Of a stretch of 32,125 nt of DNA, positions 6,582 to 14,008 are shown one piece after another. Position 1 is the stretch's first letter, and every line of letters starts with the position of its first letter. A model generated the notes under the pieces. It worked only from the letters and a program-made list of their open reading frames with translations. It ran no database searches and had not been told where the DNA came from. The DNA is from Anaerolineales bacterium. Its GTDB lineage: Bacteria; Chloroflexota; Anaerolineae; Anaerolineales; Villigracilaceae. Made by a program: the position numbers and the translations under genes. The stretch spans positions 1 through 32,125 of the forward strand of contig JASEHI010000029.1 of assembly GCA_030018695.1 (NCBI GenBank), read 5' to 3'.

Positions 6582-7210
6582 CGCCGCGATTGTAACACGG
6601 TTCTCGACCGATGATTTTCCTCCCCCCACTTGAGGATGACTAAACCTGAGAGCAAGCGCAACACCGCGAAGAGGATCAATGCTGTCTGCAGGCCGATGTT
6701 TGCCGCAAGGGCGGGGCCGGCCAGCGAGCCGAGCAGTACCGCCGCGTTGAGAATAAGACTGTACCAGGCCAGATGCGCGGGCCGGTCGCTGGCAGGGATT
6801 TTTTCGAGCAGGTAGTTGGCATAAGCGCCGCCGAGCATCGCCCAGGATAATCCGCCGACTGCCGAGACGAGGTAATACGCGGCGACATTCTGCGAGAGCG
6901 CCAGCAGGCCGGGGTAGAGGCTTAGCCCGATGGCGCCAAATCCGGTCAGCTTATGGTGCCCGATCCGGCGCACAATGCGGTTGAGCTGGGTAGAGCCGAT
7001 CAGGACAGTCAAATAGAAGAGCGAAGTGCCAATGCCGATTTGCACGCCGGTCGCCCCAAGCCGGGCGGCGTAGACGTTGAGGAAGTTGATCGCGCTGCCG
7101 CTCAGGACTCCGAACCAGGCGATATCCAGATAGAGATGAGTGAAGTTAGCCCGGTACTCGCGCGGGATTGCTGGATGTTGAAAAAGACGGCGAATGGAGA
7201 TCACAGGCAC
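6578..7210 (-). CDS. Half-size MFS-like membrane protein, possible internal deletion
   Basis: A hydrophobic protein of 210 aa with about five or six membrane segments, roughly half the usual 400 aa of an MFS transporter. The N-terminus (FTHLYLDIAWFGVLSGSAIN, FLNVYAARLGATGVQIG) looks like helix 1 of Chloroflexota MFS proteins. The remainder (FYLTVLIGSTQL, GLSWAMLGGAYANYLLEKIP, then RPAHLAWYSLILNAAVLLGS and a final VILKWGEE) resembles helices 7-12. I infer that helices 2-6 were lost, with the join near residues 58-60. This rests on recall of family order, not an alignment. The listed start is GTG 7210; a GTG at 7204 is an alternative. Its stop overlaps the smpB start. Substrate unknown. Confidence 0.7.
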   Translation of the reverse strand: MPVISIRRLFQHPAIPREYRANFTHLYLDIAWFGVLSGSAINFLNVYAARLGATGVQIGIGTSLFYLTVLIGSTQLNRIVRRIGHHKLTGFGAIGLSLYPGLLALSQNVAAYYLVSAVGGLSWAMLGGAYANYLLEKIPASDRPAHLAWYSLILNAAVLLGSLAGPALAANIGLQTALILFAVLRLLSGLVILKWGEENHRSRTVLQSRR

Positions 7211-7267
7211 GATTATAATGGCAGAGGTATAATCCCTGCACGTTCTTTCTGGCTTGCGGAGAATCCC

Positions 7268-8152
7268 ATGGACATCTCTCTTGCATTAGGCGGCGGCGGG
7301 TCGCGTGGTTATGCCCACGTTGGCGTCATCCGTCGCCTGCAACAGGCAGGTTACCACATCCGCGCGGTTGCCGGCAGCAGTGCCGGCGGCATCGTCGCGG
7401 CCTTTTTTGCCGCCGGATATACACCCGACGAGATGGAGGCGCAATTCTCCCGGTTGGATCAAACCAAACTTTTTGGCCGCTCGCCAGATGACGGCCCGGC
7501 ATTGCTTGGTGTGGCCGGGGCGGGCAAGTGGCTGCATGAACAACTCGGCGAACGCACCTTCGATGACCTGAAAATCCCCTGTGCGTTGACCGCAGTTGAT
7601 CTCAAGTCGGCGCGCGAGATCATTTTAGATCGGGGGCGGTTGGTGGATGCCGTCCTGGCGACGATCGCGCTGCCGGGTATCCTGCCGCCTCAGCAGATCG
7701 GAAATTATCAATTGGTGGATGGCGGCGTGCTGGACCCCGTGCCAGTTTCCGTTGCCCGTACCCTGGCGCCCAACCTGCCCGTGGTTGCCGTTGTCTTGAC
7801 GCCCCTGCTCGAGCAGGCGGGCAGCCTGGCGCACATTCCTCTCCCGATCCCCATCCCAAAACCGATTGTCCAGCGCATCACTCGGTTCCGTGTGGTGCAG
7901 GCTTTTGAGGTCTATCTTCATGCCGTGGATGCAGCCGGGCGTATGCTGGCCGAACTGCGCATGCAGGTGGACAGTCCGGAAGTTGTCATCCGCCCAGGGG
8001 TGGGTCAGATCGGCCTGCTGGATAGAGTTAATGTCCGTGAAGTGATCCGCCTGGGCGAGGCGGCAACGGATGCGATTCTGCCGGAGCTGAAACGGTCGCT
8101 CGCCTGGCCGAAGCGCATCCACCGGCGATTCTTTCCGCGAGGCCGCCAGTGA
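7268..8152 (+). CDS. Patatin-like phospholipase / RssA-type serine hydrolase
   Basis: Patatin-like enzymes are lipid acyl hydrolases using a Ser-Asp dyad. All signature elements are present: the oxyanion-hole glycine run GGGGSRGYAHVGV (residues 7-19), the nucleophile elbow GSSAG (about 39-43), and the catalytic DGG motif in YQLVDGGVLDP (about residue 155). The 294-aa length fits the bacterial short forms. The ATG at 7268 sits just before the conserved N-terminal strand (MDISLALGGGG); upstream in-frame codons are not homologous. Two TATAAT hexamers (7214, 7228) lie between it and the divergent MFS gene. No signal peptide, so probably cytosolic or peripheral to the membrane. The next gene overlaps by four bases (GTGA). 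Confidence 0.9.
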   Translation: MDISLALGGGGSRGYAHVGVIRRLQQAGYHIRAVAGSSAGGIVAAFFAAGYTPDEMEAQFSRLDQTKLFGRSPDDGPALLGVAGAGKWLHEQLGERTFDDLKIPCALTAVDLKSAREIILDRGRLVDAVLATIALPGILPPQQIGNYQLVDGGVLDPVPVSVARTLAPNLPVVAVVLTPLLEQAGSLAHIPLPIPIPKPIVQRITRFRVVQAFEVYLHAVDAAGRMLAELRMQVDSPEVVIRPGVGQIGLLDRVNVREVIRLGEAATDAILPELKRSLAWPKRIHRRFFPRGRQ

Positions 8153-8376
8153 CCCACGACCTGCGCCGTTACGCCCGCCAGACCAACTTCCGCCTGATCG
8201 TGGGCGCGCTACTGCTGCTCTTTATCGTCGGCGACGGTTTGATCTACCTTATCTATGGCCCAGGAGCGGCGTTGATGGGTTTGCTCTGCCTGCTGGCTGG
8301 GCTGCTCCCGGTGGCGCTGACTTTGCTTATCATGCTGCTGCTGGATTGGGTCGCGAAGAGGGTTAGTGAAGAGTGA
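8149..8376 (+). CDS. Small two-helix membrane protein
   Basis: A 75-aa protein with a short basic N-terminus (MTHDLRRYARQTNFR) followed by two predicted membrane helices (LIVGALLLLFIVGDGLIYLI and ALMGLLCLLAGLLPVALTLL onward). It ends with a short charged tail (DWVAKRVSEE). It starts at a GTG overlapping the patatin stop codon as GTGA, which implies translational coupling with the lipase. I do not know the family. The pairing suggests a membrane partner for the lipase or an unrelated small protein in the same transcript. Confidence 0.75.
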   Translation: MTHDLRRYARQTNFRLIVGALLLLFIVGDGLIYLIYGPGAALMGLLCLLAGLLPVALTLLIMLLLDWVAKRVSEE

Positions 8377-8400
8377 ATAAGTGAAGAGCTTCAGCCAATC

Positions 8401-8470
8401 GTAAAACGTAAAACGTAAAACGTAAAACGTAAAACGTAAAATGTAAAATGTAAAATGTAAAATGTAAAAT
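8401..8470. repeat. Heptamer array in front of the esterase gene (10 units)
   Basis: Five GTAAAAC units are followed by five GTAAAAT units, then a degenerate GTACATT. The array ends 12 nt before the esterase ATG (8483) and fills the whole gap after the membrane protein. It leaves no Shine-Dalgarno sequence for the esterase. The clean block change from C to T suggests two successive expansions. Confidence 0.93.
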
Positions 8471-8482
8471 GTACATTCGACT

Positions 8483-9121
8483 ATGAGTGAACCAAACCTT
8501 CGTAAATTTAACCACTGGGTATATCGAGAGCAGCCCGCGCAGAAAAATCCTGCGCGGTTGCTTCTGCTCCTGCATGGCTGGACAGGAGACGAGAATTCGA
8601 TGTCATTCTTCGCCTCCCGCATCCCGGGTGACTACTGGATGCTGTCCCCTCGCGCTCCATACCCCGCGCCGCAGGGATACTCGTGGCGTACGAACGCTGT
8701 CCTTGGCGCCTGGCCTACGCTGGAAGATTTCCGCCCCTCGGCGGAGTCGTTGCTGAAGTTCGTGGATGATTGGGCTGTTTCGACCGGTGTGGACGCGGCG
8801 CAGGTTGACTTGGCAGGCTTCAGCCAAGGCGCAGCGTTGACTTGCACGATGGCGCTGCTCCATCCCGAGCGGGTGCGCAGGCTGGCTGTGCTCTCTGGCT
8901 TCGTCCCGGCGGGCGCGGAGGAACTGATCCGCTTGCGTCCGCTGGAGGGCAAACCGGTCTTCGTCGCCCACGGCTCACAGGACGAACTGGTGCCACTCGA
9001 ACGCGCCCGGCAGTCCATTACCTTGCTTGAAAAGGCCGGGGCGCAAGTGGAATACTGCCAGTCCGAGATCGGTCACAAGGTTGGCGTGGAGTGCCTGAAG
9101 AGTTTGGAGATATTTTTCTAG
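8483..9121 (+). CDS. Alpha/beta hydrolase, phospholipase/carboxylesterase family
   Basis: A serine hydrolase of the Abhydrolase_2 (carboxylesterase/phospholipase) type, 212 aa, the usual length. LLLLLHGWTGDENS gives the oxyanion-hole HG motif, GFSQG (about residues 115-119) the nucleophile, HGSQDELVP the catalytic Asp, and IGHKVGVEC the His. No signal peptide is seen, so it is probably cytosolic and acts on short-chain esters or lysophospholipids; the exact substrate is unknown. The ATG at 8483 is the only start that keeps the family N-terminus. It has no ribosome-binding site because a heptamer array occupies that position, so translation may be weak or leader-independent. Confidence 0.88.
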   Translation: MSEPNLRKFNHWVYREQPAQKNPARLLLLLHGWTGDENSMSFFASRIPGDYWMLSPRAPYPAPQGYSWRTNAVLGAWPTLEDFRPSAESLLKFVDDWAVSTGVDAAQVDLAGFSQGAALTCTMALLHPERVRRLAVLSGFVPAGAEELIRLRPLEGKPVFVAHGSQDELVPLERARQSITLLEKAGAQVEYCQSEIGHKVGVECLKSLEIFF

Positions 9122-9197
9122 TCAAGACGAGCCATTACTCCTTAATGATGGTTTAAGGTGCTGGTTGACGATTGACTGGTTTACGAGTATCCTTGCC

Positions 9198-9288
9198 CAC
9201 GCACCACGCACCACGCACCCTGCACCACGTATCCCGCTTCACGCTTCACGCACCACGCACCACGCATCACGCAACACATCAACCCGCT
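9198..9288. repeat. Heptamer array abutting the L,D-transpeptidase start (13 units)
   Basis: CACGCAC-type units run in 7-nt register (CACGCAC x3, CCTGCAC, CACGTAT, CCCGCTT, CACGCTT, CACGCAC x2, CACGCAT, CACGCAA, then two degenerate units). The array ends at 9288, the base before the ATG. No Shine-Dalgarno motif remains upstream of the gene. Confidence 0.9.
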
Positions 9289-10383
9289 ATGTCTCACACA
9301 CCCAACCTCCTCTCCCGCCGTGATTTCCTCAAGCTCGCCGGCCTCGGCCTCGGCGCGCTGGCGCTCAACCCATTCCGCCGCGTGCTGCCGCTGCCCGAAT
9401 TTCCCGCTGCCGAGCGGCTTGGGCGCAACTGCACCGGCGGCAAGATTGATATTAAAACCCGCCCCGACAGCGGCAGCGCGACGATCAAATCCATCTATGA
9501 AGATACGCTCTTGCCCTGGCTGCGCGAGGTGACGGCGGATAATCGCGACACGAACCGCCTCATTCAACGCTGGGTCGAGACTCCCGAAGGGTATGTTTAC
9601 GCTCCTTTTCTTCAACCTGTCCGCTACCAGCCCAACCAGCCGTTGACTGCGCTGCCGGAGGGAGTAACGGGCTTCTGGGCGGAAGTCAGCGTTCCCTATG
9701 TGGATATATACCTGGACAACCCTCCGCCGCGTTCACCGAGCTTGAGACATTTGCTCGGCAGCAGCCTGCCGGTGCGGTTGTATTACAGCCAGGTGATGTG
9801 GATAGATCAAATCAAAACCGGCGATTCCGGCCAGGTTGCCTATCGGGTCAACGAACGTTACGGCAGTTACGGCGATATTTTCTGGGCCGATGCAGCCGCC
9901 TTTCGGCCTTTGACCGGGGACGAGATCGCTCCCATCTCTCCTGAGATGGACCCCGCCGAAAAGTCAATTACCGTCAATGTGACCAACCAGACCCTTTCAT
10001 GCTTCGAGGGCAGCCGCGAGGTTTACTACTGCCGCGTATCCACCGGAATGCGCGGACTTGAAACGCCGCTGGGAGAATTTTCTCTCTGGCGCAAAACAAT
10101 TTCAGTGCGCATGGCCGTCGGGACACAAGAGGCAGGATATGATACTCCCGGCGTCTCCTGGGTGACTTACTTTGTCGGCACTGGGGTGGCAATTCATGCC
10201 ACTTACTGGCACAATGAATATGGCTTTGCGCGCTCGCACGGCTGCGTCAATTGCAAACCGGAAGATGCCAAATGGATCTTCCGCTGGACGATGCCGTTTG
10301 TGCCGCTGGAGCCAGGTGATGTGACCTGGACTGACTGGCGTTCGGGCAGCACGCGTGTAAAAGTCGAACAACGCTTTTGGTAG
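9289..10383 (+). CDS. L,D-transpeptidase (YkuD domain) with Tat-type signal
   Basis: L,D-transpeptidases use a catalytic Cys to make 3-3 peptidoglycan cross-links or attach proteins to peptidoglycan. The 364-aa protein starts with a twin-arginine signal, LLSRRDFLKLAGLGLGALAL, indicating folded export. The middle region, roughly residues 60-220, is an uncharacterised beta-rich segment. The YkuD domain follows: ITVNVTNQTLSCFEGSREVY begins the fold and the active site is HATYWHNEYGFARSHGCVNC, with the SHGCVN signature. The ATG at 9289 is chosen because the Tat motif follows directly; codons upstream come from the heptamer array. The ccdA start lies 5 nt downstream, so this may head an operon linking envelope and thiol functions. 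Confidence 0.92.
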   Translation: MSHTPNLLSRRDFLKLAGLGLGALALNPFRRVLPLPEFPAAERLGRNCTGGKIDIKTRPDSGSATIKSIYEDTLLPWLREVTADNRDTNRLIQRWVETPEGYVYAPFLQPVRYQPNQPLTALPEGVTGFWAEVSVPYVDIYLDNPPPRSPSLRHLLGSSLPVRLYYSQVMWIDQIKTGDSGQVAYRVNERYGSYGDIFWADAAAFRPLTGDEIAPISPEMDPAEKSITVNVTNQTLSCFEGSREVYYCRVSTGMRGLETPLGEFSLWRKTISVRMAVGTQEAGYDTPGVSWVTYFVGTGVAIHATYWHNEYGFARSHGCVNCKPEDAKWIFRWTMPFVPLEPGDVTWTDWRSGSTRVKVEQRFW

Positions 10384-10388
10384 AAACA

Positions 10389-11126
10389 ATGGACATTTTC
10401 AACATAACTATTGGTTTGGCCTTTTTGGCCGGTTTGGCCTCTTTCCTCTCCCCGTGCGTTTTTTCCCTGGTGCCAGCCTACATTGGCTGGCTGGGCGGCC
10501 GCGCCGCTGGCGGAGAAAATACGAAAGGTAGTCGTTGGGTCACTTTTTCGCATGGCCTGGCGTTTGTATTGGGCTTTAGTATTGTCTTTATCTTTCTTGG
10601 TGTGGCCGCTTCGGCCTTTGGCGGCTTGCTTTTTGATATTCGTACCTGGCTGGCCAAGATTGGCGGCATTGTCGTGATGATCTTTGGCTTGCACATGATT
10701 GGCGTCTTCCGCATTCCATTTCTGGAGTATGACCTGCGCGTCCACTCGTGCGCAGCACCTACTCGGCAGGTGGATCGCAAATGGGGTTATCTCTCCTCGG
10801 CGCTGATGGGCGTCTTCTTCTCGGCCGGCTGGTCGCCGTGCGTCGGGCCGGTATTGGGCGCCATCTTGACCCTGGCCTTGAACGGTGGGTCGGTGCTGTT
10901 GGGCGCGAAGTTGTTAAGCGCCTACTCGGCTGGCCTGGCAATACCTTTTCTGATCGCTGCGTTGGGCATCGGCTGGGTCTCCAACACACTGCGCAAATAT
11001 GCCAAAGCCATGCGCTATGTCGAGGTCGTGATGGGCGTCATCCTGCTGATCGTTGGGCTGATGCTGTTCATGGGCACCTTTGAATTGCTCGCCCGCTACG
11101 GCTTTTTCGTGGATTTCGGGCTTTAG
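10389..11126 (+). CDS. ccdA: CcdA/DsbD-type transmembrane thiol-disulfide reductant carrier
   Basis: CcdA proteins move reducing equivalents from cytosolic thioredoxin across the membrane to extracytoplasmic thiol proteins, for cytochrome c maturation or disulfide reduction. The 245-aa protein has about six membrane helices. The two conserved cysteines lie in helices 1 and 4 of the repeat halves: FLSPCVFSLVPAYIGW (about residue 23) and SAGWSPCVGPVLGAI (about residue 143). The loop between the halves carries a translated 18-nt dispersed repeat (CAAPTR, 10749-10766) that is not part of the family. It lies 5 nt after the L,D-transpeptidase and 3 nt before the glutaredoxin-DUF2085 gene. Confidence 0.9.
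   Translation: MDIFNITIGLAFLAGLASFLSPCVFSLVPAYIGWLGGRAAGGENTKGSRWVTFSHGLAFVLGFSIVFIFLGVAASAFGGLLFDIRTWLAKIGGIVVMIFGLHMIGVFRIPFLEYDLRVHSCAAPTRQVDRKWGYLSSALMGVFFSAGWSPCVGPVLGAILTLALNGGSVLLGAKLLSAYSAGLAIPFLIAALGIGWVSNTLRKYAKAMRYVEVVMGVILLIVGLMLFMGTFELLARYGFFVDFGL
10749..10766 (-). repeat. 18-nt dispersed repeat inside ccdA
   Basis: Exact reverse complement of CCGAGTAGGTGCTGCGCA. Translated in the ccdA frame as CAAPTR. Eighteen bases add six codons without shifting the frame. Confidence 0.9.
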
Positions 11127-11129
11127 CAG

Positions 11130-12131
11130 ATGATTACAGTCACCCTCTACACCCGCCCGGAGTGCCACCTCTGCGAACAAGCCAAAGCAGATTTACAAAA
11201 CCTGCAAGATAAATTCCCGCATCGCCTGGTGGAAATTGATATTGACTCTGACCCGGACCTGCGAAGCGCCTTTGCACTTGAGATCCCGGTCGTCGAGGTC
11301 GGCCCATACCGCTTGAAAGCACCTTTTACGCCTCAAGATTTGCAGAAGACCCTGGGCGCGGCAAGCGACCGGCAGGCGCATCTGGAGCGGATTGACGATA
11401 AAGATTATCGCAGCGCGGTGGCGCGTGGGCAGACAATCACCAGCGCAGACCGGTTTTCATACTGGCTTTCCCGGCATTATCTGGCGATTATCAACCTGCT
11501 CTTGCTCCTCTATGTCGGGCTTCCTTTTCTGGCCCCCGCGCTCAAGAAAGCCGGCGCGGACGGCGCTGCGGAAGTGGTCTACAAAATCTACAGCCCCTTA
11601 TGCCACCAGTGGGCCTTTCGCTCCTTTTTCCTGTTCGGTGAACAGTTGTATTATCCTCGCAGCGCGGCTAATATTCCCGGCGTGACCACCTTCGAGGCTG
11701 CGACTGGCATCACCGAACAGAACGATCCGTTACGCCTGGGGGCGCGCCAATTCGAGGGCAATCAGGTTTTGGGTTTTAAAGTTGCTCTTTGCGAGCGGGA
11801 TGTCGCCATCTGGGGTTCCATGCTGCTCTTTGGCTTGATTTTTGCAATGACCGGACGTCGCATCCCGGGCCTTCCCTGGTGGGCATGGATCTTGCTCGGC
11901 CTGTTACCGGTTGGCCTGGATGGGCTTTCGCAGTTGGTCAGCCAACTACCGATCCCGGCCATCCAAACTCTGTTGCCTTACCGCGAGAGCACCCCTTTCC
12001 TGCGCACATTGACCGGGTTCCTGTTCGGGTTTAGCACCGCCTGGTTCGGTTTCCCCGTGGTGGAGGAAGCCATGGCGGATACGCGCCGCCTGCTTGCCAA
12101 GAAATTTGCCGTCGTTGCGGTTGAACGATAG
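11130..12131 (+). CDS. Fusion of glutaredoxin-like domain and DUF2085 membrane domain
   Basis: The N-terminal 75 residues are a thioredoxin-fold glutaredoxin-like domain (MITVTLYTRPECHLCEQAKA) with a CxxC redox motif, and later EIPVVEVG with the cis-Pro. The C-terminal part is a DUF2085-type membrane protein. It has helix LAIINLLLLLYVGLPFL, then YSPLCHQWAFRSFFLFGEQL with the conserved CHQ and RSFFLFG, then LGFKVALCERDVAIWG with a conserved Cys, and two or three more helices. DUF2085 function is unknown. Fusion to a redox domain, and position 3 nt after ccdA, suggest a membrane thiol-redox role for the DUF2085 cysteines; this is inference. pgeF begins 2 nt downstream. Confidence 0.85.
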   Translation: MITVTLYTRPECHLCEQAKADLQNLQDKFPHRLVEIDIDSDPDLRSAFALEIPVVEVGPYRLKAPFTPQDLQKTLGAASDRQAHLERIDDKDYRSAVARGQTITSADRFSYWLSRHYLAIINLLLLLYVGLPFLAPALKKAGADGAAEVVYKIYSPLCHQWAFRSFFLFGEQLYYPRSAANIPGVTTFEAATGITEQNDPLRLGARQFEGNQVLGFKVALCERDVAIWGSMLLFGLIFAMTGRRIPGLPWWAWILLGLLPVGLDGLSQLVSQLPIPAIQTLLPYRESTPFLRTLTGFLFGFSTAWFGFPVVEEAMADTRRLLAKKFAVVAVER

Positions 12132-12133
12132 TC

Positions 12134-12916
12134 ATGCCGATCCAATCTCGTGACGGTCTTCGCTATTTCAGCTTTGAATCCTTCAGCTCAGGCGTTGTCC
12201 AGGCTGTCTTTACCCGGCAGGGTGGCGTCAGCCCAAAACCGTGGGCCTCGCTCAACGTCGGCGGGACGGTTGGCGACCAGGTGGAACGGGTGCGGGAGAA
12301 CCGTCAACGGGCGTTTGCCAGCCTGGGTCTGGATGCGGCCACGCTCTTCGACGTTTGGCAGGTTCACGGAATAAACGTGGTCATTGCCGACGCGCCTAAC
12401 CCGCCCCAATCTCCTCACCAAAAAGCCGACGCCATCCTGACCGATAAACCGGGCGTCACCCTGTTCATGCGCTTTGCTGACTGCGTGCCGGTTTTATTGT
12501 ACGACCCGCTGCGCAAGGTTGTCGGGCTGGCTCATGCTGGCTGGCTGGGGACGGTGGGAGGCGTTGTCCGGGCGGCGGTGGAGGCGATGCAGGCTCGTTT
12601 TGGCACACAACCGGCCGATCTGCAGGCTGCCATCGGCCCCTCCATCGGCCAGGATCACTACGCGGTCGGCCCGGACGTAGTCGCACAGGTGCGGCAGGCC
12701 TTCGGCGGGGATGCCTCTGGTTTGCTGGCGACAATAGACGGCGATATACACTTCGACCTTTGGGCGGCCAACCGCCTGCTGTTGGAGCAGGCTGGTGTCC
12801 GGCAGGTCGAAGTGGCTGGCTTGTGTACAGCCTGCCATTTGGAAGACTGGTATTCTCACCGCGCAGAAAATGGGCGCACCGGCCGTTTCGGCGCGCTGAT
12901 TGGGTTGAAAGCGTAG
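12134..12916 (+). CDS. pgeF: PgeF/YfiH, laccase-domain peptidoglycan editing factor
   Basis: YfiH-family proteins are zinc-dependent. E. coli PgeF removes mis-incorporated L-Ser from UDP-MurNAc-dipeptide, and others have purine nucleoside phosphorylase or laccase activity. The 260-aa sequence has the family metal and active-site motifs: VWQVHGINVV, FADCVPVLLYDP, VVGLAHAGWLGTVGGVV with the conserved HAGW, and the C-terminal CTACHLEDWYSHRAENGRTG, close to the usual C-x-Y-SYRR-TGR pattern. It starts 2 nt after the previous stop and sits 3 nt before yggS. The pgeF-yggS-yggT-yggU order is the common cell-division-associated cluster of many bacteria, here without sepF. Confidence 0.92.
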   Translation: MPIQSRDGLRYFSFESFSSGVVQAVFTRQGGVSPKPWASLNVGGTVGDQVERVRENRQRAFASLGLDAATLFDVWQVHGINVVIADAPNPPQSPHQKADAILTDKPGVTLFMRFADCVPVLLYDPLRKVVGLAHAGWLGTVGGVVRAAVEAMQARFGTQPADLQAAIGPSIGQDHYAVGPDVVAQVRQAFGGDASGLLATIDGDIHFDLWAANRLLLEQAGVRQVEVAGLCTACHLEDWYSHRAENGRTGRFGALIGLKA

Positions 12917-12919
12917 TTT

Positions 12920-13711
12920 ATGAACGAATCCCTTATCTCTTCCATCCGCGAACGGTATCAGCGTGTGCTCGGCCAAATTGCCGCAGCAGCCGCCAGGCGC
13001 TGCCCTGAGCTTGTCGAAGGCTCCGCGCGCGATGCGCAGGCTGTGCGTCTGGTGGTGGTGACCAAGGCTCAACCGCTGGGGATCGTCCGGGCGGCGGCCG
13101 CCGCCGGGGTACGCATCTTCGCTGAAAATTATGCCGAAGAGGCTGTGGCGAAAATCGCCGCCTTCCGAGTAGGTGCTGCGCAGAAAAATGAATTTGAGGT
13201 AGAATGGCACATGATCGGCCATGTGCAAAGCCGCAAGGCTGACCTGGTGGCCGGGAACTTTAGCATCTTGCACTCGCTCGATAGCCTGAAATTGGCCGCG
13301 CGGCTGGAGCGCTTTCTTGGTGAATACCGAGTAGGTGCTGCGCATGGGAAGATACTCCCGGTATTGCTGGAGTTCAATGTCAGCCGCGAAGAAAGCAAAT
13401 TCGGTTGGCCGGCCTGGGATGAAACGCGCTGGCCGCACCTCCTGCCTGAGGTGCGGCAAATTCTACAACTTCCCCACCTGGAGGTGCGCGGGCTGATGAC
13501 GATGCCGCCGTACTTTGAGGATGCGGAACTTGCGCGGCCTTACTTTCAGCGTTTACGCCGCTTGCGCGACTTTCTGGCGGCTCAATTCCCCCAGGCAGAT
13601 TGGCGTGAGCTTTCGATGGGCACCAGCCTGGATTTTGAGGTGGCGGTGCAGGAAGGCGCTACCTACGTCCGTGTAGGACAAGCCATCTTAGGCTCACGAC
13701 CCACAAAATGA
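12920..13711 (+). CDS. yggS: YggS/PLPBP family pyridoxal phosphate homeostasis protein
   Basis: YggS proteins bind PLP and buffer its free pool; they have the alanine-racemase N-terminal barrel but no known catalysis. Motifs: VVVTKAQP with the PLP lysine (about residue 50), RIFAENYAEEA, EVEWHMIGHVQSRKADLV, LLEFNVSREESKFGW, VRGLMTMPP and LSMGTSLDFEVAVQEGATYV, RVGQAILGSRP. At 263 aa it is about 30 longer than usual. The excess comes from three translated repeats: RRCPELVEGSA (24-nt core, 12998-13021) before the first strand, and RVGAA (18-nt repeat) at 13165 and 13327. All keep the frame. Whether the protein tolerates them is not shown. It lies between pgeF and yggT. Confidence 0.93.
   Translation: MNESLISSIRERYQRVLGQIAAAAARRCPELVEGSARDAQAVRLVVVTKAQPLGIVRAAAAAGVRIFAENYAEEAVAKIAAFRVGAAQKNEFEVEWHMIGHVQSRKADLVAGNFSILHSLDSLKLAARLERFLGEYRVGAAHGKILPVLLEFNVSREESKFGWPAWDETRWPHLLPEVRQILQLPHLEVRGLMTMPPYFEDAELARPYFQRLRRLRDFLAAQFPQADWRELSMGTSLDFEVAVQEGATYVRVGQAILGSRPTK
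12998..13021 (+). repeat. Variant of the 24-nt core repeat inside yggS
   Basis: Contains CCCTGAGCTTGTCGAAGG, one base different from the MITE core, preceded by AGGCGCTG. Translated as RCPELVEG. Confidence 0.85.
13165..13182 (+). repeat. 18-nt dispersed repeat inside yggS, copy 1
   Basis: CCGAGTAGGTGCTGCGCA, translated as RVGAA. The TAG within it is avoided only in this frame. Confidence 0.92.
13327..13344 (+). repeat. 18-nt dispersed repeat inside yggS, copy 2
   Basis: Identical 18 nt in the same orientation and frame, 162 nt from the first, again giving RVGAA. Confidence 0.92.
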
Positions 13712-13720
13712 ATGAGGTAA

Positions 13721-14005
13721 ATGAATGAGGTGAACCAAGTGACCATCGTTCTTATCGCAAAACTGATCAGCTCGCTGTCAAATATCATCGTCCTGCTTGT
13801 CATCCTGCAGGTGCTATTGTCGTACTTTATGTCACCCGCTCATCCCATAAGGCGCACGATTGACCGGTTGGTCGAGCCAATGTTGGCTCCGATACGCAGG
13901 GTGGTACCACTCATCGGCATGTTTGATTTCAGTCCGTTGATATTGATCATCCTGATTCAAGTTGCGTCCTCTGTTCTGATCAATATTTTACTATCTCTGA
14001 GTTGA
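13721..14005 (+). CDS. yggT: YggT family membrane protein
   Basis: A 94-aa YggT-family protein with two membrane helices (IIVLLVILQVLLSYFM and LILIILIQVASSVLINILL). Between them is the family's charged loop with RRTIDRLVEPMLAPIRRVVP. YggT is linked to osmotic tolerance and to cell-division clusters, but its molecular role is unknown. The ATG at 13721 follows GAGGT; a GTG three codons later is an alternative. It lies 9 nt after yggS. The 3' end abuts MITE copy 2, and CTATCTCTGAG at its end recurs on the far side of that element. Confidence 0.9.
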   Translation: MNEVNQVTIVLIAKLISSLSNIIVLLVILQVLLSYFMSPAHPIRRTIDRLVEPMLAPIRRVVPLIGMFDFSPLILIILIQVASSVLINILLSLS

Positions 14006-14008
14006 GAC

